In this document: piece after piece, positions 20,759 to 27,762 of the stretch | Layout of the letters: each line of letters starts with the position of its first letter | Position numbering within the stretch: the stretch's first letter is position 1 | Assembly: GCF_010119235.1 (NCBI RefSeq) | Contig: NZ_JAAATZ010000001.1 | Location: 26,001 to 90,000 of the forward strand | Direction: 5' to 3' | Source of the DNA: Flavobacterium phycosphaerae | Lineage (GTDB): Bacteria; Bacteroidota; Bacteroidia; Flavobacteriales; Flavobacteriaceae | Length of the DNA stretch: 64,000 bases | The notes under the pieces: model-generated | The model's input: only the letters and a program-made list of their open reading frames with translations | The model's database searches: none | What the model was told of the DNA's origin: nothing | Program-made: the position numbers and the translations under genes

Positions 20759-22042
20759 TCAATGAAAAAAAGAATATTTCGCAATTCTTTTAGCATTCTC
20801 CACTTTTTCAACCTTTACATAATTTAGAAAAACACGCTCCGTTTTATGGCCACTAATAGCCATTATATCTTGAATTGGCATTCCAGATTTATAGGCATTT
20901 GTACAAAATGATCTTCTGGCTGTGTGCGAGGAAACAAGTTTATATTTAGGGAATTCGTATTCTACTTCCTTTCCACCTTCAGTTCTTCTTATAATATGAT
21001 TTTCAGTAATATTTGCTCTTTTACAGATTTTTTTAATGTTTTCATTAATAACCTTAAGATGTTGATATTTAGGTAAGCTCCCCTTATATTTATTGATGAT
21101 ATCATTGACGACAGAATTAAGGGGTATAATAACTGTACTTGAAGTTTTGATTTGCTTTATTTTAAAATATTTCACGTCAGCTTCTGTGAAAATTATTTGA
21201 TTTGTCTTTTTAAGTAACGATAGTATATCAGAAATTCTCAATCCTGTATTACATCCAATTAAAAAAATATCTCTAACAATTTCTAAGACAGAATTTTGTA
21301 GATCTAAATCCATAATTCTCTTTAGTTCTTCCGTAGATAAATAAACATGATCTATCTCTTCTGCAAATTTGGAAAAATAGTTTTTCTTAAATTCTACATT
21401 ACTATGTATCCCTTCATCAAAGGCATAACCCAATACTGTTTTAAGTTTTTGAATGATTGTACCAATATAGTTTTTAGAGTAATTTTTGGCGGTCAAATAA
21501 CTTATATAATCATTGTAAAAATCCCTATTACAATCGTTAAATGAAAAACTTTTTAATTTTCTGTCTTCAATATATTCTTGGAGCCTTGATAATCCAGTTC
21601 TGTATGTTTTGATAGTACCTAATGTTAGATTTTTATTAGTGTATGGGCTATTGTTCATGGAATAATAATCTAAAAACCATTCATAGTATTCAATCAAATT
21701 TCTCTTGGTAAAATTCGTTTTTTCAGTGTAAATATTATTGCTCTTACCAAAGGCAACATACATTATCTTTTGTGCATGTATTTCAGATAATTCATCTTCG
21801 TTGATATACATAATAGATTTGTTGAATTTGAAAATAGCAGCGGATAAATTCAAATTAATATTCGCAGCATTCAATACTGATGACGGAAGTTTTAATCGTT
21901 CCTTTTTGGCATCCCATTCTTTAGGGTTAAGAATTGTAAATCCAGTTGAAGTTCTTAACCGAATGTTTCCATATGAATTTCTGTATTCAAAATTAATTGA
22001 ATAGCTTTTAGTCCCTTTTCTAAGATAAAATCGTGTTTTCAT
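20759..22042 (-). CDS. Tyrosine-type site-specific recombinase (integrase)
   Basis: A 427-aa protein with the layout of Bacteroidota integrases. An arm-type DNA-binding domain is at residues about 1-80 (FYLRKGTKSYSINFEYR, NPKEWDAKKERL), a SAM-like core-binding domain at about 105-215, and the catalytic domain from about 235. The catalytic set is complete: Arg269 (GCNTGLRISDIL), Lys299 (IKQIKTSS), His373 and Arg376 (HTARRSF), His399 (SGHKTERV) and Tyr408 (FLNY). The enzyme should therefore be active. It probably integrates and excises the island to its left, with the attachment core about 190 bp upstream of its start. Transposon or phage structural genes are not visible in the window. Confidence 0.92.
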   Translation of the reverse strand: MKTRFYLRKGTKSYSINFEYRNSYGNIRLRTSTGFTILNPKEWDAKKERLKLPSSVLNAANINLNLSAAIFKFNKSIMYINEDELSEIHAQKIMYVAFGKSNNIYTEKTNFTKRNLIEYYEWFLDYYSMNNSPYTNKNLTLGTIKTYRTGLSRLQEYIEDRKLKSFSFNDCNRDFYNDYISYLTAKNYSKNYIGTIIQKLKTVLGYAFDEGIHSNVEFKKNYFSKFAEEIDHVYLSTEELKRIMDLDLQNSVLEIVRDIFLIGCNTGLRISDILSLLKKTNQIIFTEADVKYFKIKQIKTSSTVIIPLNSVVNDIINKYKGSLPKYQHLKVINENIKKICKRANITENHIIRRTEGGKEVEYEFPKYKLVSSHTARRSFCTNAYKSGMPIQDIMAISGHKTERVFLNYVKVEKVENAKRIAKYSFFH

Positions 22043-22109
22043 TCCAGTCTTTTTTGATGTTGTTAAAGTTAAATTTTAACAAATTCATGTCAAAAATTTG
22101 TGCCCGTTT

Positions 22110-22150
22110 TTGTGTCCAGTTAGTGGTTTTTCAGTCCACTATTGTCCACA
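22110..22150. promoter_or_regulatory. Candidate arm-type binding sites of the integrase
   Basis: The pentamer GTCCA occurs at 22114, 22134 and 22144, spacings of 20 and 10 bp, about two turns and one turn of the helix. The segment lies between the integrase start and the candidate attachment core and includes an AGTGG/CCACT inverted pair. Lambda-type integrases bind phased arm sites in such positions. The assignment is from position and spacing only. Confidence 0.3.
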
Positions 22151-22227
22151 TCAACAAAAAAATCATTACAAAAAAGTCTCGAAAAACGTCTTATAAGACG
22201 AAAAAGGCATAAAAAAACGACAGTTTA

Positions 22228-22249
22228 TCAATCCCATCGTGGTCACATA
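22228..22249 (+). other. Candidate attachment site (tRNA 3'-end-like remnant)
   Basis: The plus strand reads TCAATCCC then ATCGTGGTCACA, which resembles the T-loop end and acceptor 3' strand of a tRNA, but no matching 5' half precedes it. A strong plus-strand terminator follows within about 12 bp. Integrases of this type often use tRNA 3' ends as attB and leave a partial copy at the far junction. This would mark the right end of an island extending left, with the intact tRNA outside the window. I could not identify the tRNA species. Confidence 0.4.
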
Positions 22250-22259
22250 TGAATAAAAA

Positions 22260-22298
22260 CAGCTGATAAATCAAGGCATTTTTATCAGCTGTTTTTTT
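22260..22298 (+). terminator. Intrinsic terminator between integrase and carotenoid regulator
   Basis: An 11-bp perfect stem CAGCTGATAAA / TTTATCAGCTG with a 10-nt loop is followed by seven T on the plus strand. A shorter A-run on the other side makes it partly bidirectional. No gene ends just upstream on the plus strand. This fits the orphaned native terminator of a tRNA interrupted by the island. Confidence 0.8.
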
Positions 22299-22431
22299 AT
22301 TTCCAAAGAATGCTAGGTTGAAAAACTACGTTAGCCCTTATCTTGATTACTCTTTTGGTTAACAAATTTATCAAGATTTTATTTTTTTATAAAGTATATT
22401 TCCAAAAAGCATTGTGCTAACTTTATTTTGT

Positions 22432-22456
22432 TAATTTTGTTTAATAAATTGAACAA
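22432..22456 (+). promoter_or_regulatory. Promoter and imperfect inverted repeat in front of the MerR gene
   Basis: TAATTTTG at 22432-22439 matches the Bacteroidota -7 consensus TAnnTTTG, with TTG at 22412-22414 in the -33 position. Overlapping it is TTGTTTAAT (22437-22445), AA, ATTGAACAA (22448-22456), a 9-bp inverted repeat with one mismatch. The half-site TTGTTTAA is the same as in front of crtI, so autoregulation by the encoded MerR protein is likely. Confidence 0.55.
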
Positions 22457-22460
22457 AAAC

Positions 22461-23357
22461 ATGAACAATGTTAAAAATGTCTTTAGCATAAAAGACTTAG
22501 AAAATCTCACCGGAATCAAAGCGCACACCATACGTATTTGGGAAAAAAGGTATAACGTCTTGGAGCCTATGCGAACCGAAACTAATATTCGTCTGTATGA
22601 TGTAACAAATCTTCAGAAACTTTTAAACATTACGCTACTTCATAACCATGGCTATAAAATTTCGAATATCTCAAAGCTTTCCAAAGAGCGTATTCCGGAA
22701 TTAGTCAACGAAATCATCTCTGAGAAAAGCGTAAAACATCATGCCATAAGCTCCTTTAAAATGGCTATGATGAATTTTGATCAGACTTTATTTTTCTCGA
22801 CATACAACCGATTGCTTTCAGAAAGGTCGTTTCGTGAAGTATTTTATGATGTCTTTATCCCTTTAATTCAAGAAGTCGGGATGCTGTGGCAAGCAGATAC
22901 TATAACACCCGCTCATGAGCATTTTATTTCACATTTAATCAAACAAAAATTACTCACCAATACCGAAGAAGTACAATCAGTGTCTCCATCAAAAGAAGAT
23001 AAAGTCTTTGTGCTTTATCTACCTATGAATGAAATTCATGAGTTGGGTTTGATGTTTTTGAATTATGAAATTCTGAACCATGGTTATAAAACTATTTATC
23101 TTGGTGAAAGTGTTCCGCTTGACAGTTTAAAAGATTTAAAAAAGTATTTCGACAACATTATATTTGTCTGCTATATGACTGTTGAACCTAACAAATCAGA
23201 GGTAAATGACTACATTAAAAAGGCAAAAAAAGAAATCTTAGAGGAATCTTCCAGTTTATGGGCCATTGGTAGAGCTACTGAATCTATTGAAAAAGAGCAA
23301 TTGGATGAAAAATTTAGTATATTTAATTCCATCAAAGGGTTAGTCGATTTTTTATAA
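22461..23357 (+). CDS. MerR-family B12-binding regulator, CarH/LitR-like
   Basis: ATG at 22461 was chosen because upstream TTG codons lie in the promoter and translate to a non-conserved stretch; this gives 298 aa. Residues about 8-75 are a MerR winged helix (FSIKDLENLTGIKAHTIRIWEKRY). Residues about 100-165 are the helical cap of B12-binding regulators with Trp143 and, exactly ten residues on, Glu153-His154, the same spacing as the Trp-Glu-His set of CarH. A Rossmann-like cobalamin domain follows, with NEIHELG in place of DxHxxG: the axial His193 is kept and Asp is replaced by Glu. CarH proteins use adenosylcobalamin to sense light and repress carotenoid genes. The carotenoid genes lie directly downstream in the same direction, and both promoters share half-sites. 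Confidence 0.88.
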   Translation: MNNVKNVFSIKDLENLTGIKAHTIRIWEKRYNVLEPMRTETNIRLYDVTNLQKLLNITLLHNHGYKISNISKLSKERIPELVNEIISEKSVKHHAISSFKMAMMNFDQTLFFSTYNRLLSERSFREVFYDVFIPLIQEVGMLWQADTITPAHEHFISHLIKQKLLTNTEEVQSVSPSKEDKVFVLYLPMNEIHELGLMFLNYEILNHGYKTIYLGESVPLDSLKDLKKYFDNIIFVCYMTVEPNKSEVNDYIKKAKKEILEESSSLWAIGRATESIEKEQLDEKFSIFNSIKGLVDFL

Positions 23358-23375
23358 TTGCGAAAAACATTTTTT

Positions 23376-23409
23376 ATTGTTTAACTTTTTTGTATTTTTG
23401 TTAAACAAT
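23376..23409 (+). promoter_or_regulatory. crtI promoter inside a perfect palindrome (candidate CarH-like operator)
   Basis: ATTGTTTAAC (23376-23385), 14 bp, GTTAAACAAT (23400-23409) form a perfect 10-bp inverted repeat. The spacer contains a consensus -7 box TATTTTTG (23393-23400). The right arm touches the crtI ATG at 23410. A repressor on this site would cover the promoter and the transcription start. The predicted start falls at or a few bases before ATG, so the mRNA may be leaderless or nearly so. Confidence 0.65.
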
Positions 23410-24870
23410 ATGAAAAAACAAATCAAAATAATAGGTTCCGGATTTTCTTCATTAGCTGCTGCTTGCTATCTGGCACAACAAGGGCATGAAGTCACTATTT
23501 ATGAAAAAAATGCTACCATAGGCGGAAGAGCACGTCAGCTCAAAAAAGACGGTTTTACTTTTGACATTGGTCCAACGTGGTATTGGATGCCCGATGTTTT
23601 TGAACGCTTCTTCGCTGATTTTGGTAAAAAACCATCCGATTATTATGAACTTATAAAACTGTCGCCTGCTTATCAGGTTTATTTTGGCATCAATGATTTT
23701 GTAACCATAGCCGATAACCTTCCCGAAATCATTATTGCTTTTGAAACCATTGAAAAAGGAAGTGGTCAAAAACTGGCTGCTTTTATGAAAGAAGCTCAAG
23801 GTAACTATGATATTGCCATCAAAGATTTGGTTTATCGCCCGGGAGTTTCCCCTTTAGAATTAGTCACTTTGGAAACCGCTAAAAAAGTAAATCAATTTTT
23901 TGGCAACATCTCCAAAGACATTCGCAAACGCTTTACCAATAGCAAACTAATCCAAATCCTGGAATTCCCCGTACTTTTCTTGGGAGCTAAACCTTCGGAT
24001 ACACCTTCCTTTTATAGCTTTATGAATTTTGCAGATTTTGGTTTAGGGACTTGGCATCCAAAAAACGGTATGTATAGTGTTATTTTGGCCATGGAAAAAT
24101 TAGCCAAAGAACTTGGTGTGACTATAATTACCGAGGCCAATATCGAAAAAATTAATGTTGACAATGGCATAGTTACCAGTCTTACTGTGAATGGAGAAAC
24201 TATAAAAGGTGATATCATTGTAAGCGGTGCCGATTACCATCACAGCGAGAGTTTACTAGACGAAAAGTACCGAGGCTATAAAGAAAGATACTGGGAGAAT
24301 AGAACATTTGCTCCTTCTTCCCTCCTTTTCTATGTTGGTTTTGACAAAAAAATTGAACATGTAGAACATCATACTTTGTTTTTTGATGTTGATTTTGATG
24401 AACATGCCAAAGCCATTTATGATAACCCGGAATGGCCCGACGAACCATTGTTTTACGCCAGTTTTCCATCAAAAACGGATAAAAATTCCGCACCTGATGG
24501 TAAAGAGGCTGGAATATTTTTAATACCGTTAGCACCGGGTTTAGAGGACATACCGGAAGTTAGAGAAGAATATTTTGAAAAAATAATTACCCGATTTGAA
24601 AAACTGACTCAGCAATCAGTACGAGAATCAATTATCTTTAAAGAATCCTTTTGTGTAAACGATTTTATTAAAGAGTACAATTCATACAAAGGGAATGCCT
24701 ATGGGTTAGCCAATACCTTGTTGCAAACCGCTTTCTTAAGACCAAAATTGAAAAGTAAAAAAGTTTCTAATCTCTATTTTACCGGACAATTAACTGTTCC
24801 CGGACCCGGTGTCCCACCAGCATTAATATCAGGAAAACTAGTAGCTGAACTCATTGCAAAAAATCTATAA
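23410..24870 (+). CDS. crtI: Phytoene desaturase
   Basis: A 486-aa FAD-dependent carotenoid desaturase of the CrtI family. It converts phytoene stepwise to lycopene at the membrane. The N-terminal dinucleotide-binding motif GSGFSSLAAACYLAQQGHEV is followed by the conserved YEKNATIGGRA and FDIGPTWYWMP. The C-terminal bacterial-type desaturase signature is visible (NLYFTGQLTVPGPGVPPALISGKLVAELI). ATG at 23410 is used because upstream in-frame TTG codons lie in the promoter palindrome. It is the first gene of a crtI-crtB-crtZ operon; crtB starts 12 bp after its stop. Regulation by the upstream MerR/B12 protein is suggested by the palindrome abutting the start codon. Confidence 0.95.
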   Translation: MKKQIKIIGSGFSSLAAACYLAQQGHEVTIYEKNATIGGRARQLKKDGFTFDIGPTWYWMPDVFERFFADFGKKPSDYYELIKLSPAYQVYFGINDFVTIADNLPEIIIAFETIEKGSGQKLAAFMKEAQGNYDIAIKDLVYRPGVSPLELVTLETAKKVNQFFGNISKDIRKRFTNSKLIQILEFPVLFLGAKPSDTPSFYSFMNFADFGLGTWHPKNGMYSVILAMEKLAKELGVTIITEANIEKINVDNGIVTSLTVNGETIKGDIIVSGADYHHSESLLDEKYRGYKERYWENRTFAPSSLLFYVGFDKKIEHVEHHTLFFDVDFDEHAKAIYDNPEWPDEPLFYASFPSKTDKNSAPDGKEAGIFLIPLAPGLEDIPEVREEYFEKIITRFEKLTQQSVRESIIFKESFCVNDFIKEYNSYKGNAYGLANTLLQTAFLRPKLKSKKVSNLYFTGQLTVPGPGVPPALISGKLVAELIAKNL

Positions 24871-24882
24871 CTCATTGTTTTT

Positions 24883-25722
24883 ATGAAATCAATTTTTGAC
24901 ACCGTATCGTTTGAATGCAGCCGAAATGTGACTAAATCATACAGCACCTCTTTCTCGGCAGCTGTAAAAATGCTGGCCCCAAGCATTCGTCAGGATATTT
25001 ACAATATTTATGGATTTGTTCGCTTTGCCGATGAAATTGTAGATACCTTTCACGACTATAATAAAGAAGCTTTATTTGAAATGTTTGAAAAAGATTTAGC
25101 AAGCGCTTTGGAAAACAAAATCAGTTTAAATCCGATCTTAAACTCTTTTCAGCATACCGTTCATAAATACCATATTCCACAAACTATGATAGACGCCTTC
25201 ATGAAAAGTATGCGATTGGATTTACATAAAACAAATTACCATTCGTTTGCCGAATATCAAGATTATATTTATGGCTCGGCAGATGTAGTAGGATTAATGT
25301 GTCTCAAAGTTTTTGTAAACGGAGACACAAAAAAGTTTGATGAATTAGAACAAGCTGCCATGCGATTAGGTTCTGCCTTTCAAAAAGTTAATTTTCTTCG
25401 TGATTTAAAAGCCGATTTTGAAGACTTAAATCGAAGTTATTTCCCCAATGCCGATTTATCCCGTTTGGATGAATGCTCAAAAAATGCCATTATCAAAGAA
25501 ATTGAAGCTGATTTTGAAGCCGGTTTTCAGGGTATTGTAAAACTCCCTTTGGAAGCTAAATTTGGTGTCTATACTGCTTATGTGTACTACAAAAAACTTT
25601 TATCCAAATTAAAAAAGACACCTTCTATGGAAATAAAAAATACCCGAATCCGAGTTCCTGATTATGAAAAATTTGGTTTATTAGCCAAATGCTATGTTAA
25701 TTATCGTTTGAATTTAATATAA
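24883..25722 (+). CDS. crtB: Phytoene synthase
   Basis: A 279-aa squalene/phytoene synthase family enzyme that condenses two geranylgeranyl diphosphates to phytoene. Both aspartate-rich motifs that bind Mg-diphosphate are present: DEIVD in GFVRFADEIVDTF and the second in FLRDLKADFEDLNRSYFP. The N-terminal SRNVTKSYSTSFS and central YGSADVVGLMCLKVF are typical. Length is close to the family norm for Bacteroidota. It follows crtI by 12 bp and precedes crtZ by 5 bp, so it is co-transcribed. Confidence 0.95.
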   Translation: MKSIFDTVSFECSRNVTKSYSTSFSAAVKMLAPSIRQDIYNIYGFVRFADEIVDTFHDYNKEALFEMFEKDLASALENKISLNPILNSFQHTVHKYHIPQTMIDAFMKSMRLDLHKTNYHSFAEYQDYIYGSADVVGLMCLKVFVNGDTKKFDELEQAAMRLGSAFQKVNFLRDLKADFEDLNRSYFPNADLSRLDECSKNAIIKEIEADFEAGFQGIVKLPLEAKFGVYTAYVYYKKLLSKLKKTPSMEIKNTRIRVPDYEKFGLLAKCYVNYRLNLI

Positions 25723-25727
25723 CCATC

Positions 25728-26171
25728 ATGTACATCCATATCATAGTTTTTATCCTTACTTTTTGCATCATGGAATTCATGGCATGGTTCAGTCACAAAT
25801 ACGTAATGCACGGTTTCTTATGGCATTTGCATGCTGATCATCACAAAAAAGACCACGATTCATGGTTTGAGCGCAATGATGCTTTCTTTATTTTTTATGC
25901 CGTAATAAGTATTGGTTTCTTTTTGTTGTGGCAAAATAATATACTCCAAATAGGTTTAGCTATCGGACTTGGCATTTTTGCTTATGGTTTGGCGTATTTT
26001 ACCGTTCATGACATTTTTATTCATCAGCGTTTTAAATTATTCCGTAATGCTAACAACCGTTACGCAAAGGCCGTTAGAAGGGCACATAAAATGCATCACA
26101 AGCATATAGGAAAAGAAGATGGCGAATGTTTTGGTATGTTAATTGTTCCGTTTAAATACTTTAAAAAATAA
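25728..26171 (+). CDS. crtZ: Beta-carotene hydroxylase
   Basis: A 147-aa membrane di-iron hydroxylase that converts beta-carotene to zeaxanthin. The four histidine clusters of the fatty-acid-hydroxylase superfamily are clear: HKYVMH, HADHH, the HDIFIHQRF block and HKMHHKH. Two to four hydrophobic helices lie between them. It ends the carotenoid operon and is followed at once by an intrinsic terminator. No lycopene cyclase gene lies in this cluster, so that step must be encoded elsewhere. Confidence 0.94.
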   Translation: MYIHIIVFILTFCIMEFMAWFSHKYVMHGFLWHLHADHHKKDHDSWFERNDAFFIFYAVISIGFFLLWQNNILQIGLAIGLGIFAYGLAYFTVHDIFIHQRFKLFRNANNRYAKAVRRAHKMHHKHIGKEDGECFGMLIVPFKYFKK

Positions 26172-26200
26172 AAAAGTCCCGAGTAATTCGGGACTTTTTT
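26171..26200 (+). terminator. Intrinsic terminator after crtZ
   Basis: AAAAAGTCCCGA, a short loop, TTCGGGACTTTTTT. It is symmetrical with A and T runs on both sides, so it also serves the convergent DUF4252 operon. The stem sequence is the same as in the terminator at 43413-43443. Confidence 0.85.
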
Positions 26201-26217
26201 CTAACTAACCTAATCAA

Positions 26218-26751
26218 TTATTTTACAAATCCTTGTAATGGCTTCAATTGTTCCATATCAATATTGGAGCTTTTCAAAATGGATAGCATATTGATGATAT
26301 TATTAGGATTCATATCATTGCCTAAAATACGAACCACAGCAAAACCGTTTTCTTTCTTTTTGGCAAACAACACAAACTCATCTATATCATTTTCATCACC
26401 TATATAACTTATGGAAGCTCCGTCTTTCCCGGAACCAATTTTCATTAGCTCCTGATAGGTTTTTCCTTTTAAAATATGAGTGACTTTTTGGCTTTCCTCT
26501 TCATATAATGCCTGATTGTTTTTATCCGATTTGAAAGCAATGATATTCATCTTATCAAAAGATGCTAATGCTGTTTTTTGTTCGGCGGTGAGTTTGGCTT
26601 TATCAGCATTCAAAATACTTGACGAAACGTCTAAAGCAATAAAATCTTTCTTTTCAGCATTATCAACAAAATACTTTTGAAGAGAAGGCTCGCTATTGCA
26701 ACTTAACAAAAAGAGAGAGAGCAATGCGGCAGTTAAAACAGAGAGTTTCAT
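26218..26751 (-). CDS. DUF4252 lipoprotein
   Basis: A 177-aa protein with a lipobox (LLSLFLLSCNSE, Cys about residue 18), therefore a lipoprotein. The body matches the DUF4252 family pattern seen in Bacteroidota: KKDFIALDVSSSIL, a helix, MNIIAFKSDK, YQELMKIGSGKDGASISYIGDENDIDEFVLFAKK and a hydrophobic ending. The biochemical function of DUF4252 is not known. It is the last gene of the ECF sigma operon and a paralogue of the upstream 179-aa gene, 7 bp away. A link to an envelope-stress-type regulon is plausible from context. Confidence 0.85.
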   Translation of the reverse strand: MKLSVLTAALLSLFLLSCNSEPSLQKYFVDNAEKKDFIALDVSSSILNADKAKLTAEQKTALASFDKMNIIAFKSDKNNQALYEEESQKVTHILKGKTYQELMKIGSGKDGASISYIGDENDIDEFVLFAKKKENGFAVVRILGNDMNPNNIINMLSILKSSNIDMEQLKPLQGFVK

Positions 26752-26758
26752 ATTTTAT

Positions 26759-27298
26759 TTATTTAGAACCTTTAGACCCTTTTGAACCTTTTGAAGCATT
26801 TTTTAAATCATCGCCTCCAGGCAATTTCATTTTATCTGTCAACACTGAAAGCTCATCCAAATCAAAGTTTCCGGTTAATGACATTAATACTGATTCTTCT
26901 TTACCTCCACCTTCAACAAACATTAAAAGTTCTTTAATTTGCGAATCAGTAGCACCTGATTTTACATAAATTTTTACGCTTTTCCCTTTTTCGTTAACGC
27001 GCATTAATTCTTCAAGGGCAGATGATTTAATATATTTATCGGATACCGATTTCATTTCATCTCCTTTTTTATCGTTAGAAGTAACAAATACTTTCAGGTT
27101 ATCCAATTTTTTAATCAGATTGACATATTGTTGGGTTTCCTTGTCTTTTACATCCATTTTACTTAATAAGGCAAACATTTTTTTATTGACAATGACAGCC
27201 GTTATATCTTCCTGACCGTCAAATTTGTCAAAAACAGATTGAGCAAAAAAAGTGTTAGCCGTTAATACCAATACTATACTTAAAATTAATTTTCTCAT
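26759..27298 (-). CDS. DUF4252 secreted protein
   Basis: A 179-aa protein with a cleavable signal peptide (LILSIVLVLTANTFFAQS) and the DUF4252 pattern (DITAVIVNKKMFALLSKM, LKVFVTSNDK, SSALEELMRVNEKGKSVKIYVK, VLMSLTGNFDLDELSVL). Unlike its neighbour it has no lipobox. The C-terminus carries the small repeat GSKGSKGSK. It lies 17 bp after the anti-sigma-like gene. DUF4252 genes commonly sit beside ECF sigma factors in Flavobacteriia, which agrees with this layout. Confidence 0.85.
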   Translation of the reverse strand: MRKLILSIVLVLTANTFFAQSVFDKFDGQEDITAVIVNKKMFALLSKMDVKDKETQQYVNLIKKLDNLKVFVTSNDKKGDEMKSVSDKYIKSSALEELMRVNEKGKSVKIYVKSGATDSQIKELLMFVEGGGKEESVLMSLTGNFDLDELSVLTDKMKLPGGDDLKNASKGSKGSKGSK

Positions 27299-27315
27299 GA
27301 TTTCTAGTGATTTTT

Positions 27316-27762
27316 TTATTTAAAAATTTTGTTTTTTGATTGTTCGTATTCATTTAAATAACTCATACTTCCTATGCCTTTATTTACATGTTCAGAAATC
27401 ATCGCCAACGCTTTTTGTGTTTCTCTGAAGGCTACTTCGGGATCATTAATAGTGCCTAAGGCTTGTGGTTTAGGTTGGTTATAATGATTGTATGTAAATA
27501 AACTCACGCTCAATAAAACTGCAACAGACGCTGCAACAGATAACCAAACTACGCTTTTGTGCTTATTAGTATTTAATGGAATCGTCGCGGTAAACTGTTC
27601 TTGTTTTGCTTGAGTTGCATAACCAAATATAGGTTTGTATTGTTCCAAATGCTGCGCAACATCGGGAGAAGTAAAATAGTCTTTCAACTCTTTCTCTTCA
27701 GCTATACTGGTTTGTGCTTCAAAGTATTTTTCTACTAATATTTCTATTCTATCCAATGCCAT
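27316..27762 (-). CDS. Probable membrane anti-sigma factor
   Basis: A 148-aa protein with a soluble acidic N-terminal domain (residues 1-65, LVEKYFEAQTSIAEEKELKDYFTS), one transmembrane helix (about 68-88, VVWLSVAASVAVLLSVSLF) and a periplasmic tail. The N-terminal pattern of a short helical domain beginning with a xxKYFEGxTSxxEE-like motif is common in Bacteroidota anti-sigma-like proteins. Its start overlaps the end of the ECF sigma gene by 14 bp, the usual arrangement for a sigma/anti-sigma pair. No zinc-binding anti-sigma motif is present. Confidence 0.7.
   Translation of the reverse strand: MALDRIEILVEKYFEAQTSIAEEKELKDYFTSPDVAQHLEQYKPIFGYATQAKQEQFTATIPLNTNKHKSVVWLSVAASVAVLLSVSLFTYNHYNQPKPQALGTINDPEVAFRETQKALAMISEHVNKGIGSMSYLNEYEQSKNKIFK

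Noticed and set aside
20759..22042. Transposase rather than integrase
   Set aside because: The complete Arg-Lys-His-Arg-His-Tyr set and the arm-binding and SAM-like domains are those of tyrosine recombinases. No terminal inverted repeats of an insertion sequence are seen.
22170..22250. A complete tRNA gene before the terminator at 22260
   Set aside because: Only the 3'-end-like part is present. No D-arm, anticodon arm or matching acceptor 5' strand can be found upstream.
23410..26171. A lycopene cyclase within the carotenoid cluster
   Set aside because: Only crtI, crtB and crtZ are found between the regulator and the terminator; no further frame exists there.
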